Below are positions 1 to 8,560 of a DNA stretch of 64,000 nt, piece after piece (the first letter of the stretch is position 1; every line of letters begins with the position of its first letter). The stretch is from NCBI RefSeq assembly GCF_042643355.1, contig NZ_JBHRSS010000003.1:558001-622000 (forward strand), given 5' to 3'. Position numbers and translations under genes: made by a program. The notes below the pieces were generated by a model, which was given only the letters and a program-made list of their open reading frames with translations, was not told the DNA's origin and ran no database searches. The DNA comes from Salinisphaera aquimarina (GTDB taxonomy: Bacteria > Pseudomonadota > Gammaproteobacteria > Nevskiales > Salinisphaeraceae).

Positions 1-2136
1 ATTCCGCTGTCCGGCACGCTCGACGCCGGCGATACGTTCGTCTTCGCCGATCAGCGTTCCGACGCCTCGATACTGGCCGTGGCCGACCAGACCTACGGCG
101 GCTCGCTGTTCAACGGCGATGACGCCGTGGTGCTGCTGCAAAACGGCGCCCCGGTGGACGTCATCGGCCAGATCGGTGTCGACCCCGGCTCGGCCTGGGG
201 CACGGGCGGCGTCACCACCCAGAACCACACCCTGCGCCGCAATACCTCGATCACCAGCGGGCGCATGAACGGGAACACGGCGTTCGACCCGGCCGACGAA
301 TTTTCCGGCTTTGCCGTCAACAGCTTCGCCGATCTCGGCAGCTTCGGCGCAACCGAGCCGCCGCCCATGGTGGCGTTCGGCAGCTGCGGCGACCCGGCCA
401 CGCCGATTCACGCCATTCAGGGCAGCGACGACAATTCGCCGCTGCAGAACGAGATGCACGTGGTCGAGGCGATCGTGACCGCCCCCTACCCGGGCAATGA
501 CGGCCTCGACGGCCTGTTCGTGCAGGCCGCCGACAACGAGCGTGACAGCGATCCCCAGACCTCCGAGGGATTGTTCGTGTTCACCGGCGATTCCGACAGC
601 CTGTCGCCGGACATGTTCGCGGCCGGCCAGCGTATTCGTATCCGCGGCCAGGTCAGCGAATTCAATGGCCTGACCGAGCTCAAGCGTGCGGATCAGGCTG
701 CGATCTGTGGCACCGGGTTCACGGTATCGCCGTCGCTGCTCGCGCTGCCGTTCCGGGACACGACGGCGCCCGAGGCGCTTGAAGGCATGCGGGTGACCCT
801 GAATCAGACCCTGACGGTATCGGGCACCTACACGCTCGGACGCTTCGGCGAGGTCGTACTCTCGGCCGGGGGACGCCTGCAGACGCCGACCAACGCCGTG
901 CCGCCCGGCGTGCCGGCACAGGCGCTCGCGGCGCTGAATGCGCGCAACCGTCTGGTGCTCGATGACGGGATGTCGACCGAGAATCCCGAGCCGGTGATCT
1001 ATCCCGCTCCCCGGCTGACGGCGCTCAACACCCTGCGCACCGGCGACACGGTGACTAACATCGATGGCGTGCTGAGTTACGGCTTCGGCGACTGGCGCGT
1101 TCAGCCGGTTACCGCGCCGATCTTCGATCCGGTCAATCCGCGGCCGACAGCCGCCGACCTGCCCACCGGCGGCAACATGCGGGTGGCCAGCTTCAACGTA
1201 CTCAACTTCTTCAACGGCGATGGCCAAGGCGGCGGTTTCCCCACCGAGCGCGGTGCTGACACCGAGAACGAACTGAACCGACAGCGTGCCAAGCTGGTCT
1301 CGGCGATCACTGCCATCGACGCCGACGTGATCGGCCTGATGGAAATCGAGAACGACGGCTACGGATCGAACAGCGCCATTCAGGACCTGGTCGACAGTCT
1401 CAACCAGGCGTCGCCGCGCGGCGAGCAGTATGCCTTCGTCGACCCCGGTACCCCGCGACTGGGCACCGACGCCATCGCGGTCGGCCTGATCTACGACAGT
1501 TCGCGCGTACGGCCGATCGGCGACCCCGCCACGCTGACCACGACACCGTTTGTCACCGGCAACCGGCAGCCGTTGGCGCGCACCTTCGCCACCGCCGAGG
1601 ACGGCCGCGTGACCGTGGTGGTCAATCACCTGAAATCGAAAGGCAGCTGCCCTAGCGAGGATGACCCCAACGCAGCCCAGGGCGATGGCCAGGGCTGCTG
1701 GAACCTGCTGCGCTCCCAGGCCGCCAGCGACGAGGCCGGCTGGCTGGCGAGCGACCCGACCGGGGGCGAGACCGACAACGTGCTCGTGATCGGCGACCTG
1801 AATGCCTATACCCAGGAAGACCCGATCACCGCATTCGCGCAGTCCGGCTACAGCGCGTTGCTCAAGCGGGCCAACGGCACGGCCGCCACGACCTATGTGT
1901 TCGATGCCCAGAGCGGTGCGCTGGATCACGCGCTCGCCAGCAGCGCGCTACGGAGTCAGGTGATCGCGGCCGAGCCGTTCCATATCAACGCCGACGAGCC
2001 CACGTCGCTGGACTACAACGTGGAGTTCAAATCCGCGTCGCAGGTCACCGACTTCTATAGCCCGGGTCCATATCGCGCCTCGGATCACGACCCGGTCGTC
2101 ACCCAGCTGGATCTGGCGCCAGCACCGCGGCAATAG
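1..2136 (+). CDS. ExeM/NucH-family extracellular endonuclease (5' end outside window)
   Basis: The open frame is already running at base 1, so the N-terminus is missing; 711 residues are visible. The first ~100 residues look like the end of a lamin-tail domain (DTFVFADQ..., GDDAVVLLQNGAPVDVIGQIG). A middle OB-fold-like part follows (around HVVEAIVTAPYPGNDGLDG). From about base 1178 there is an endonuclease/exonuclease/phosphatase domain, with MRVASFNVLNFF, LMEIEND (metal-binding Glu), VVVNHLKSKG, GDLNAYTQEDPI and the terminal ASDHDPV His/Asp motif. This domain order is typical of secreted ExeM/NucH DNases that degrade extracellular DNA; the secretion signal cannot be seen here. The next gene starts 59 bp downstream and may be co-transcribed. 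Confidence 0.9.
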   Translation: MPLSGTLDAGDTFVFADQRSDASILAVADQTYGGSLFNGDDAVVLLQNGAPVDVIGQIGVDPGSAWGTGGVTTQNHTLRRNTSITSGRMNGNTAFDPADEFSGFAVNSFADLGSFGATEPPPMVAFGSCGDPATPIHAIQGSDDNSPLQNEMHVVEAIVTAPYPGNDGLDGLFVQAADNERDSDPQTSEGLFVFTGDSDSLSPDMFAAGQRIRIRGQVSEFNGLTELKRADQAAICGTGFTVSPSLLALPFRDTTAPEALEGMRVTLNQTLTVSGTYTLGRFGEVVLSAGGRLQTPTNAVPPGVPAQALAALNARNRLVLDDGMSTENPEPVIYPAPRLTALNTLRTGDTVTNIDGVLSYGFGDWRVQPVTAPIFDPVNPRPTAADLPTGGNMRVASFNVLNFFNGDGQGGGFPTERGADTENELNRQRAKLVSAITAIDADVIGLMEIENDGYGSNSAIQDLVDSLNQASPRGEQYAFVDPGTPRLGTDAIAVGLIYDSSRVRPIGDPATLTTTPFVTGNRQPLARTFATAEDGRVTVVVNHLKSKGSCPSEDDPNAAQGDGQGCWNLLRSQAASDEAGWLASDPTGGETDNVLVIGDLNAYTQEDPITAFAQSGYSALLKRANGTAATTYVFDAQSGALDHALASSALRSQVIAAEPFHINADEPTSLDYNVEFKSASQVTDFYSPGPYRASDHDPVVTQLDLAPAPRQ

Positions 2137-2195
2137 CCCCACGACGCCAACGGCCACGGGCCGACACTCGATAACTACACCAAAGGGAACGCATC

Positions 2196-2759
2196 ATGAC
2201 CAAATCACTCCATACCGCCCTCGTTCTGATGGGCCTGCTGTTCGTCTGCACGACCGCCAACGCGAGCCTGATCCGGTTTTCCGGATCGGTCACCGGGTTT
2301 CAGACCCTGGACGGCACGCCGACCGCCACGCCGGTCTCGAACTTCTCGGTCGGGCAGCTATTCACCGGCACGCTGAACGTCCTCGATGCCGCCCTGTCAC
2401 CCGGCGCGATCTTCGGCAACGCGGACATCCTCGACTACAGTTTCGTCCTGGGTGATACCCAACTCACGAACAGCGACTCGTCGATCGCCGGCACGGTCAA
2501 CGCCGACGGTACCGGCCTGAGCGATTTTCTGGCTTTCACCGGCCTGAGTTCGCTGGGGCCGGACTGCGCCTTCTGTTCGTCGGAGATCCGCGCGGACGGG
2601 TTCAGCATCCAGAGTTACACCGGCGGCGGCAACGTGGTCGGTGATCTCACAGCCCGCATCGAGGCCGGCGTGACCGACGTGCCGGCACCGGGCGGAATCG
2701 GCTTTGCGGGATTCGCCCTGATCGGGCTGGTCGCGCTGCGTCGTCGCATGGGGGGCTAG
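2196..2759 (+). CDS. PEP-CTERM-like secreted/surface protein
   Basis: 187 residues. Residues 1-23 form a clean signal peptide (TALVLMGLLFVCTTANA). The body is beta-rich and Ser/Thr/Gly-rich with one Cys pair (CAFC). The C-terminus has the tripartite layout of PEP-CTERM sorting signals: VPAPGG, a hydrophobic helix (IGFAGFALIGLVAL) and a basic RRR tail. Proteins of this class are normally cut and anchored by an exosortase, which is not in this window. The motif is PAPGG rather than the textbook PEP, so the sorting call is by layout. Start supported by AAGGGAA six bases before ATG. The function of the body is not recognised. Confidence 0.75.
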   Translation: MTKSLHTALVLMGLLFVCTTANASLIRFSGSVTGFQTLDGTPTATPVSNFSVGQLFTGTLNVLDAALSPGAIFGNADILDYSFVLGDTQLTNSDSSIAGTVNADGTGLSDFLAFTGLSSLGPDCAFCSSEIRADGFSIQSYTGGGNVVGDLTARIEAGVTDVPAPGGIGFAGFALIGLVALRRRMGG

Positions 2760-2793
2760 CCGCGCGGCTGTTTCAGGCATCCGTCGCACGTCG

Positions 2794-2828
2794 CAGGCCC
2801 CGCCCGGTACGACCGCGGGGCCTGTCTC
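2794..2828 (+). terminator. Hairpin terminator after the PEP-CTERM-like gene
   Basis: CAGGCCCCGC (2794-2803) pairs perfectly with GCGGGGCCTG (2815-2824) and is followed by a short T-containing tract. The T-run is weak, so efficiency is uncertain. Confidence 0.6.
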
Positions 2829-2923
2829 ATTGCGTGGGCAACGGATGAAGTCAAGGACAGAGACGGGTCGCGGCCATCAACCGCATTTGCCGGCAACACC
2901 TACGCGGCAGCCGATATCGACCC

Positions 2924-4333
2924 TCATGCATCGTCGTCGCGGCGCGGGCGCAGCCACGGCAGGCCGTTGACCATGGCGAAGGCGATCAAAGCAACGACCA
3001 TCGCCGCACACAGCGCCGCGAGGTTGTCGGGAAAGAGCGCGGCCATCAGCGCGCAGCCCAGCGCCAGCACCGCGAACCTGACCGTGGCCGCGGTCAGGGC
3101 CCAGCCCATGCGTCCCGCGCCTTGGGATGCGAAATACAGCGCCAGGCCGATCCCCAGAAACGCGTAGGCCGGGGCCACCGTCTTCAGATACACGGCACCC
3201 GCGGCGATCGCGCTCGCATCTTGCGTGAACAAGCCGAGCCAGGCTTCGGGAAACAGCGCCGCGGCCAGGCCGACGCTTTCGGTGACCACCCCCGCCACCG
3301 CGGCCCCCGTCCAGGCGATCCGGCGCGCGCGGGCATGCTGGCCGGCACCGATGTTCATGCCGACCATGGCCACGATGCCGGTGCCGAAACCGAACACGAT
3401 CGGAATCTGCAGATATTCGATACGGATACCCAGGCCGAAGCCGGCCAGCGCCTGCATGCTGGTGCGGGCCACGAAGAACGTCGCCACGGCCACACAGAGA
3501 TTGGCGAGCACCGTATTGATCGAAGACCAGATGCCGACACCCAGGATCTCGGCGAACAGCTCGCGCCGCAGCGGATGACCGAGCCCGAGGCGCACACCGC
3601 CGGAGCCACGGATCAGCACCGTCAACAGAATCGCTGCCGAGATCAGATAGTAGCTGGCAAGCGCCAGGCCCGCGCCGGCCAGGCCCAGGGCCGGAAACGG
3701 CCCGAGGCCGAAGATGAACAGCGGCGACAGCCCCAGCAGCATGACCACGCCCCCGGCCAACACGCCGGCCGGCAGACGCATGTTGCCAGCACCGCGCAGC
3801 ACCGCCGCGCAACAGTTCATCAACCACAGGAACACCACCCCGGAAAACAGGGCGCCGGAGTAGGTACGCGCCGCCGTCAGTGCCGCGCCCTCGCCGCCCA
3901 TGGCGTGATAGATCATCCCACCCGCCAACAGCACGGTGGCCGAACACACGACACCGAAGACCAGCGCAATGACCATCGCGTGCAGCGCCAGCGCGTCCGC
4001 CTTGTCGTCACGGCCGCTGCCGATCGCGCGCGCGATCGCCGAGGAGATACCGCCGCCGATGCCGCCCGCGGACATCATCATCATGAGCATGACCAGCGGA
4101 AACACCAGCGCCGCGCCGGCGAGCGCGTCCACGCCGAGCAGGCCGACGTAATAGCTTTCCAGAAAATTGGCCAGCGCCTGCGACAGCATGACGATGACAT
4201 TCGGCGCGGCCAGCCAGAGGATGGTCGGCAGCACCGGTGCCTGCAGGATCTTGCGCGTACGCGACTGGGCGCGCGATTGCGCGGGCACGACGCCCGCCAC
4301 CGCCGGTGCAGCCGAGCAGGCGGCGGTACTCAC
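2924..4333 (-). CDS. MATE family multidrug/metabolite efflux transporter
   Basis: About 470 residues with ~12 hydrophobic segments and MATE hallmarks: an early APNVIVMLSQALANFLESYYVG stretch (split here: APNVIVMLSQ then ALANFLESYY), a Met-rich loop LVMLMMMMSAGGIGGGISSA, and GIGLALYFASQGAGRMGW in the second half. MATE proteins export cationic drugs or metabolites in exchange for Na+ or H+. An upstream frame extends to 4438, but its first ~35 residues are Arg/Gly-rich and overlap the next gene; GTG at 4333 (VSTAACSAAP) is the more natural start. The preceding thioesterase gene ends 46 bp upstream on the same strand. Confidence 0.88.
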   Translation of the reverse strand: MSTAACSAAPAVAGVVPAQSRAQSRTRKILQAPVLPTILWLAAPNVIVMLSQALANFLESYYVGLLGVDALAGAALVFPLVMLMMMMSAGGIGGGISSAIARAIGSGRDDKADALALHAMVIALVFGVVCSATVLLAGGMIYHAMGGEGAALTAARTYSGALFSGVVFLWLMNCCAAVLRGAGNMRLPAGVLAGGVVMLLGLSPLFIFGLGPFPALGLAGAGLALASYYLISAAILLTVLIRGSGGVRLGLGHPLRRELFAEILGVGIWSSINTVLANLCVAVATFFVARTSMQALAGFGLGIRIEYLQIPIVFGFGTGIVAMVGMNIGAGQHARARRIAWTGAAVAGVVTESVGLAAALFPEAWLGLFTQDASAIAAGAVYLKTVAPAYAFLGIGLALYFASQGAGRMGWALTAATVRFAVLALGCALMAALFPDNLAALCAAMVVALIAFAMVNGLPWLRPRRDDDA

Positions 4334-4379
4334 TGAGCCGAATCCACTGCGCGTGCCGCCCGCGTGACCGGCGCGTCGA

Positions 4380-4841
4380 TCACGGCCGCCGCTCCATGAC
4401 CAGCAGCGTCGACGTTGCGCTCGCATAGAGACGATCATCGGCGTCCACGAGCCGCGCCTGCGCGAAGGCGACTCGGCGACCCATCGACACGATACTGCCG
4501 TGCGCGCGCACCACGCCGGTCTCCTTGGTCAGCGCGCGATGATAGGAGACCTTGAGTTCGGCGGTCGTATACGCCTGATCGGCATTCAGGCGCGAGTGCA
4601 CGGCACAGCCGCAGGCGGAATCCAGCAGCGCCGCGGCATAGCCGCCGTGCACGGTGCCGATCGGGTTGTAGACCCGCTCCGTGGGCGTGCCTTCGAATAC
4701 GGCGATGCCTTCATCGATCTCGACCAGGCGAAACTCGAGCGTGTCGCCGATGGCGGGATTGCGTTTTTCACGCATCAGCATCTGCAGGGTCTGCAGGCCG
4801 TTGAGCGCCGGCGTGTCCTGCGCGTCGGGATTGGAACTCAT
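4380..4841 (-). CDS. Hotdog-fold thioesterase, PaaI/YdiI-like
   Basis: 153 residues of the PaaI-type hotdog family, which hydrolyses acyl- or aryl-CoA thioesters. The motif VYNPIGTVHGGYAAALLDSACG corresponds to the conserved HGG segment and the Asp at the helix start used in catalysis (NPIGTVHGGY, then LLDSACG). Strand-end motif TAELKVSYHRAL is also typical. ATG at 4841 is chosen over 4862 because GGAG lies six bases before it. Its physiological CoA ester cannot be told from sequence. It lies between a TetR gene and a MATE pump on one strand, a common small detoxification layout. Confidence 0.85.
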   Translation of the reverse strand: MSSNPDAQDTPALNGLQTLQMLMREKRNPAIGDTLEFRLVEIDEGIAVFEGTPTERVYNPIGTVHGGYAAALLDSACGCAVHSRLNADQAYTTAELKVSYHRALTKETGVVRAHGSIVSMGRRVAFAQARLVDADDRLYASATSTLLVMERRP

Positions 4842-4874
4842 GTGATCTCCGGGCGGGTTCAAGGGATTTTCGAA

Positions 4875-5453
4875 TCAAGGCGCGTCGCCGTGCGCGAGTT
4901 CGGCGCGCACGGCGGCAAGAATTTCGTCGGAAAGCGAGGCGTCGTCGACGGCCCGCGCCAACACGACCGCGCCCACGAGGCTGGCGCAGGCGGCCACGCC
5001 CTGTTGCCGTCGCCGTGCTTCGGTTCGCCTGGGCACGGCACTTTCGAGCAGGCCGATGAAGCGGCGCACGCTGCGGGTGAAGGCGCCGCGTACCGCGGGC
5101 GAGGCACGACTGGCCTCGGCACCCAGCGAGGCCAGCACGCAGCCGTCGCCGGGATTGTCGCGATGGCGGCGCGACAGATACTGGCGCGCCATCGCGTCCA
5201 AAGGCATGGCCTCGTTGGCGCCCAGCAGCGTCTGCCAGCGATCGCCGGTCTGCTCTATGGCACGCAGGCAGGCTTCGGCGATCAACTCGTCCTTGGACGC
5301 GAAATGTCCATAGAAGCCGCCATGGGTGAGGCCGGCAGCCTTCATCAGCTCGGCCACGCCGACGCCGTCGAAGCCGCGCTCGCGAAACAACGCGGCCGCT
5401 CGATCGACGATGCGGCGGCGATTGGCTTCGGATTCGGCTCTGCTGACTTTCAT
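4875..5453 (-). CDS. TetR/AcrR-family transcriptional regulator
   Basis: 192 residues. N-terminal helix-turn-helix of the TetR type: IVDRAAALFRERGFDGVGV followed by LMKAAGLTHGGFYGHFASKDEL, the canonical recognition-helix and YxHFxSK motif (GGFYGHFASKDEL). The C-terminal ligand domain is unrelated to known effectors. It lies 34 bp upstream of the thioesterase gene on the same strand and probably controls itself, the thioesterase and the MATE gene. A perfect palindrome 31 bp before its start is the likely operator. Confidence 0.9.
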   Translation of the reverse strand: MKVSRAESEANRRRIVDRAAALFRERGFDGVGVAELMKAAGLTHGGFYGHFASKDELIAEACLRAIEQTGDRWQTLLGANEAMPLDAMARQYLSRRHRDNPGDGCVLASLGAEASRASPAVRGAFTRSVRRFIGLLESAVPRRTEARRRQQGVAACASLVGAVVLARAVDDASLSDEILAAVRAELAHGDAP

Positions 5454-5483
5454 AACGGACTCGTACCTAACAGACGTCCGGTT

Positions 5484-5501
5484 AAATGATGCTCATCATT
5501 T
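5484..5501. promoter_or_regulatory. Probable TetR operator palindrome
   Basis: AAATGATG-CT-CATCATTT is a perfect 8-bp inverted repeat with a 2-bp centre. It lies in the AT-rich gap between the TetR gene and hemJ, just upstream of the TetR start, where autoregulatory operators normally sit. The assignment to this TetR protein is inference. Confidence 0.6.
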
Positions 5502-5515
5502 ATATAATCATTATG
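5497..5515. promoter_or_regulatory. Fur-box-like sequence overlapping the TetR operator
   Basis: By eye this 19-mer matches the Fur consensus GATAATGATAATCATTATC at 13 positions, including eleven in a row (ATAATCATTAT). It overlaps the TetR palindrome. It could link this promoter region to iron supply, or simply reflect AT-rich promoter DNA. Confidence 0.35.
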
Positions 5516-5732
5516 GCCATCATGTAAAGATTTTCTTGTGCGACCGTGCGCGCGGCTCCGCGCAGACCGACTGGCTCTTAGCGGCGCAACCCGCGTCCGC
5601 CGCTCAGCCTCTGCCGCAACGCCGCGACAAGGCCTTGTTCGATATACACTATCGGGACTGCCACCGTCTGCGATCTATCGCCCGGCGGCTCGACCGCGGT
5701 CCGCGCGGCGCATTTTTTTTCAGGAGTACTCG

Positions 5733-6158
5733 ATGCTACTTTGGGTCAAGGCCTTTCACGTCATTGCCATGGTCGCGTGGTTCGCCGGCCTGTTCTATCT
5801 GCCACGGCTGTTCGTCTACCACGCCGACACCCGCGACGAGGTCGGCTACGCCCGCTTCTGCACGATGGAAAAACGGCTGTCGATGCTGATGTCCATCGCC
5901 GCGCTGCTGACGATCGTGTTCGGTGTCTGGCTGCTGGTGAGCTACGGCAGCGCCTGGATGGCGGCCAACGGCTGGATCCACGTCAAGCTGCTGCTGGTGC
6001 TCGGCCTGATCGGCTACCACGGCTGGTGTCAGGTACAGGTCAAGAAATTCCGTGAAAACCGCAACAGCAACAACGCCGGCTATTTTCGTCTGATGAACGA
6101 AGTGCCGACGGTGTTTCTGGTGCTGATCGTGATCCTGGCGATCGTCAAGCCGTTCTGA
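5733..6158 (+). CDS. hemJ: Protoporphyrinogen IX oxidase HemJ
   Basis: 141 residues, four membrane helices, matching the usual HemJ length (~140-145). The N-terminus WVKAFHVIAMVAWFAGLFYL then PRLFVYH carries the conserved His residues of this haem-b-binding membrane enzyme, and YFRLMNEVPTVFLVLIVI near the C-terminus is also family-typical. HemJ oxidises protoporphyrinogen IX to protoporphyrin IX in haem synthesis. ATG at 5733 is chosen because CAGGAG lies seven bases upstream; the frame upstream of it is not protein-like. It faces bfr across a shared terminator. Confidence 0.92.
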   Translation: MLLWVKAFHVIAMVAWFAGLFYLPRLFVYHADTRDEVGYARFCTMEKRLSMLMSIAALLTIVFGVWLLVSYGSAWMAANGWIHVKLLLVLGLIGYHGWCQVQVKKFRENRNSNNAGYFRLMNEVPTVFLVLIVILAIVKPF

Positions 6159-6218
6159 CCGCGTTACGACCCGCCCGACCGGCATAGCGGCGTTCGCGCC
6201 GGGGCCGGCCACGGGCAC

Positions 6219-6255
6219 AAAAAAGCCCGCCGAGAGAGATCCCGGCGGGCTTTTT
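6219..6255. terminator. Bidirectional terminator between hemJ and bfr
   Basis: GCCCGCCG (6225-6232) pairs with CGGCGGGC (6243-6250); the stem is flanked by A6 on the left and T5 on the right, so it can end transcription from both convergent genes. Confidence 0.9.
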
Positions 6256-6278
6256 GATGCCTGATCGGCGTAGACGCG

Positions 6279-6779
6279 TTACTCGCCGCCGTCCGGATCC
6301 TGATTGATATCCGTGCCGATCTGCGACTGGTTGTAGTTCTGCTCGCCCATGTGCTTGATCATGTCGAGCTGGGTCTCGATGAAGTCGATGTGCCCCTCCT
6401 CGTCGGCCAGGATTTCGGCAAACAATTCACGGGTGACATAGTCGCCCGCCTGCTCGCAATAGCCGATCGCTTCCTTGTAGTAGGCATGGCCTTCGTACTC
6501 GGCGGCCAGATCGCATTCGAGCATTTCCTTGGGGTTTTCACCGATACGCAGCTTGCCCAGATCCTGCAGGTTCGGCAGACCGTTGAGGAACAGGATGCGC
6601 TTGATGAAGCGATCCGCGTGCTGCATTTCCTCGATCGATTCCTGGTATTCCTTCTTGCCAATCTCGTAGAAGCCCATGTCTTCATACATGCGGGCGTGCA
6701 GGAAATACTGGTTGATGGCAGTCAGCTCGAGCTTGAGCGACTTCTGGAGGTATTCGATGACTTTCGCGTCGCCTTTCAT
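6279..6779 (-). CDS. bfr: Bacterioferritin
   Basis: 166 residues, the normal Bfr length plus a short acidic tail. All di-iron ferroxidase residues are present at standard positions: Glu18, Glu51, His54, Glu94, Glu127 and His130. Met52, the haem ligand at the subunit interface, is also present, so this is the haem-binding Bfr type rather than a haem-free paralogue. It stores iron as a 24-mer mineral cage. The bfd gene, whose product releases the iron, starts upstream on the same strand with 107 bp between them, so bfd-bfr may be one transcript. Confidence 0.97.
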   Translation of the reverse strand: MKGDAKVIEYLQKSLKLELTAINQYFLHARMYEDMGFYEIGKKEYQESIEEMQHADRFIKRILFLNGLPNLQDLGKLRIGENPKEMLECDLAAEYEGHAYYKEAIGYCEQAGDYVTRELFAEILADEEGHIDFIETQLDMIKHMGEQNYNQSQIGTDINQDPDGGE

Positions 6780-6886
6780 GGCTGGGTCCTGTGCTTGACG
6801 GCAATAATGGCCTCAAGCTTATCCGACGCGGCAAACGCTTACAAACGACTGGGACACAAAGGGTTGGTCCGTCGGGAACTGGCCTG

Positions 6887-7114
6887 CTAACTGGCCACCG
6901 ACATTGGCGCCCGCTCGATCACGCGGATCGGCGCAGCGGCACGTTCGGATTGCTGACGGCATTGCGTAAGCAGGTCACGCGCGCATTGCGCACAGCGGCC
7001 ACAACAGCCGGCCACGCCCAAGCGCTTGCGCAAATCACGCATGCTGCACGCGCCTTCGCAATAGGCATCGCGGATCTGGCATTCGGTTACGGCGTTACAA
7101 ACACAAACGTACAT
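6887..7114 (-). CDS. bfd: Bacterioferritin-associated ferredoxin Bfd
   Basis: 75 residues beginning MYVCVCNAVT. The four [2Fe-2S] cysteines sit at the family positions Cys4, Cys6, Cys38 and Cys41 (GCCGRC). Bfd docks on bacterioferritin and supplies electrons to the haem to mobilise stored iron. The start at 7114 is fixed by GGAGG eight bases upstream; the longer open frame above it is not family sequence. A Fur-like box lies just upstream, consistent with expression under iron starvation. The C-terminal ~20 residues after the cluster domain are longer than in E. coli Bfd. Confidence 0.95.
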   Translation of the reverse strand: MYVCVCNAVTECQIRDAYCEGACSMRDLRKRLGVAGCCGRCAQCARDLLTQCRQQSERAAAPIRVIERAPMSVAS

Positions 7115-7141
7115 GGACTTACCTCCGACGCGCAGTAGAAC

Positions 7142-7160
7142 GCGAATGAGAATGAGTGTC
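7142..7160 (-). promoter_or_regulatory. Fur-box-like operator upstream of bfd
   Basis: GCGAATGAGAATGAGTGTC matches the 19-bp Fur consensus at 13 positions by hand alignment, with ATGA-type hexamers in the right spacing. It lies 28 bp upstream of the bfd start, where Fur would block transcription when iron is plentiful. Confidence 0.55.
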
Positions 7161-7279
7161 AATAGCATGGCATGAAGACACTCGTCGATGTCATTGTCAG
7201 TGTACGCTGTAATTGTTTTCGATGCACGCAAGGCTATATCCCGCCAACGCATTGCGGCACAAGACAGATGGGCCGGAAA

Positions 7280-7756
7280 CTATTCCGGATCGAGGCAGCA
7301 GGAGAGTTCGTTGAGAGCCAGCCGATAAACCTGACGCTTGAAGAACACCACTTCGTTGACCGGCTGCCAGTAGTCGACCCAGCGATAGCCGTCGAACTCG
7401 GGTTTTTCGGTGGCGTCGAAGCGCACGCAGGACTCCGGCGCGAGCAGCTGCAGCATGAACCACTTCTGTTTCTGCCCGATACACAGCGGCTGGCGATGCC
7501 GGCGTACATAGCGCTTGGGCAACCGGTAGCGCAGCCAGCGGCGTGTACAGCCGATCATGCGCACATGTTCCGCGCGCAGGCCGACTTCCTCCTCGAGTTC
7601 ACGAAACAGCGCCTGCTGCGCGTTCTCGCCCTCGTGGATGCCGCCCTGTGGAAACTGCCAGGATTGCTGGCCGATCCGCTTGGCCCAGAACACCTGACCG
7701 CATTGATTGCTTAAGATGATCCCGACGTTGGCCCGGAAACCTTGCGCATCGATCAC
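7280..7756 (-). CDS. rppH: RNA pyrophosphohydrolase RppH
   Basis: 158 residues with a perfect Nudix box at residues 38-60 (Gx5Ex7REUxEExGU: Gly38, Glu44, Arg52-Glu53, Glu56-Glu57, Gly59). The flanking MIDAQGFRANVGIIL and SWQFPQGGI are characteristic of RppH, which removes pyrophosphate from the 5' triphosphate of mRNAs and so triggers RNase E decay. Length equals that of the E. coli enzyme. The neighbouring divergent HAD phosphatase gene is also beside rppH in pseudomonads, from general knowledge. Confidence 0.95.
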   Translation of the reverse strand: MIDAQGFRANVGIILSNQCGQVFWAKRIGQQSWQFPQGGIHEGENAQQALFRELEEEVGLRAEHVRMIGCTRRWLRYRLPKRYVRRHRQPLCIGQKQKWFMLQLLAPESCVRFDATEKPEFDGYRWVDYWQPVNEVVFFKRQVYRLALNELSCCLDPE

Positions 7757-7843
7757 GACTACGCCCTCGGTATAAGTACTGGGTCGATTCTTTCACAAAT
7801 CATTCAAAAACGAAAAATTTCTATTTACAAAGGCGCTTGCATC

Positions 7844-8560
7844 TTGGATTTAACGCTATTTGATCTCGACCACACACTGCTTGCCGATGACAGTGATTAT
7901 CAGTGGAACCGTTTTCTGGTCGACGAGGGCGTGGTCGATCGCACGCTCTACGAGCGCGAGAACGAGCGCTTTCACGACCAGTACAAGGCCGGCAATCTGG
8001 ATATCCACGCCTACCAGCGATTTGCGCTGGCGCCGCTGCTCACGCACGCGCTCGACGACATGCACGCTCTGCGCGCGCGTTTCGTGGCCGAGCGCATCCA
8101 GCCAGTGGTCGCGCGTCATGCGCGCGCGCTGGTGGCGCTGCATCGCGAACGCGGCGACGCGCTGGCGATCATCACCGCCACCAATCGCTTCATCACCGAA
8201 CCGATCGCCGAACTGCTCGATATCGACACCCTGATCGCGACCGACCCCGAGATCGTCGACGGCGCCTATACCGGCGAGATCGCCGGCACGCCCTCTTTTC
8301 AGGAAGGCAAGATCGCGCGCGCGCAGGCATGGGTCGCCGCCCAGCCGCAGGCGTTCGAGCGCGTGACCTTCTACTCGGATTCCCACAACGACCTGCCGCT
8401 GCTGCGCTGGGCCGATGTGGCCATCGCCGTCGACCCCGACGACACACTCGCCGCCGCGGCTCGCGACGCCGGCTGGCCGATCATCAGCCTGCGCGGCGAG
8501 ACATCGCCGCTTCAGGGCCTGCAAGCGTTCACGCCAAGACGCCAGGGCGCAAGAAAATAA
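7844..8560 (+). CDS. HAD-superfamily subfamily IB phosphatase
   Basis: About 238 residues. Motif I is LFDLDHTLL with the nucleophile and acid/base aspartates, motif II is IITATN, and motif III/IV is YSDSHNDLPLL. This is the SerB-like IB subgroup; possible substrates are phosphoserine, phospho-sugars or lipid head groups, and the sequence does not decide. No ATG fits the family start: an ATG at 7742 lies inside rppH. TTG at 7844, with AAGG ten bases upstream, is chosen; this start is uncertain. The AT-rich DNA at 7757-7843 is the likely divergent promoter shared with rppH. Confidence 0.85.
   Translation: MDLTLFDLDHTLLADDSDYQWNRFLVDEGVVDRTLYERENERFHDQYKAGNLDIHAYQRFALAPLLTHALDDMHALRARFVAERIQPVVARHARALVALHRERGDALAIITATNRFITEPIAELLDIDTLIATDPEIVDGAYTGEIAGTPSFQEGKIARAQAWVAAQPQAFERVTFYSDSHNDLPLLRWADVAIAVDPDDTLAAAARDAGWPIISLRGETSPLQGLQAFTPRRQGARK

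Noticed and set aside
3122..4336. Plus-strand open frame opposite the MATE gene
   Set aside because: Low-complexity Arg/His/Gln translation; the minus-strand frame has clear MATE motifs and helices.
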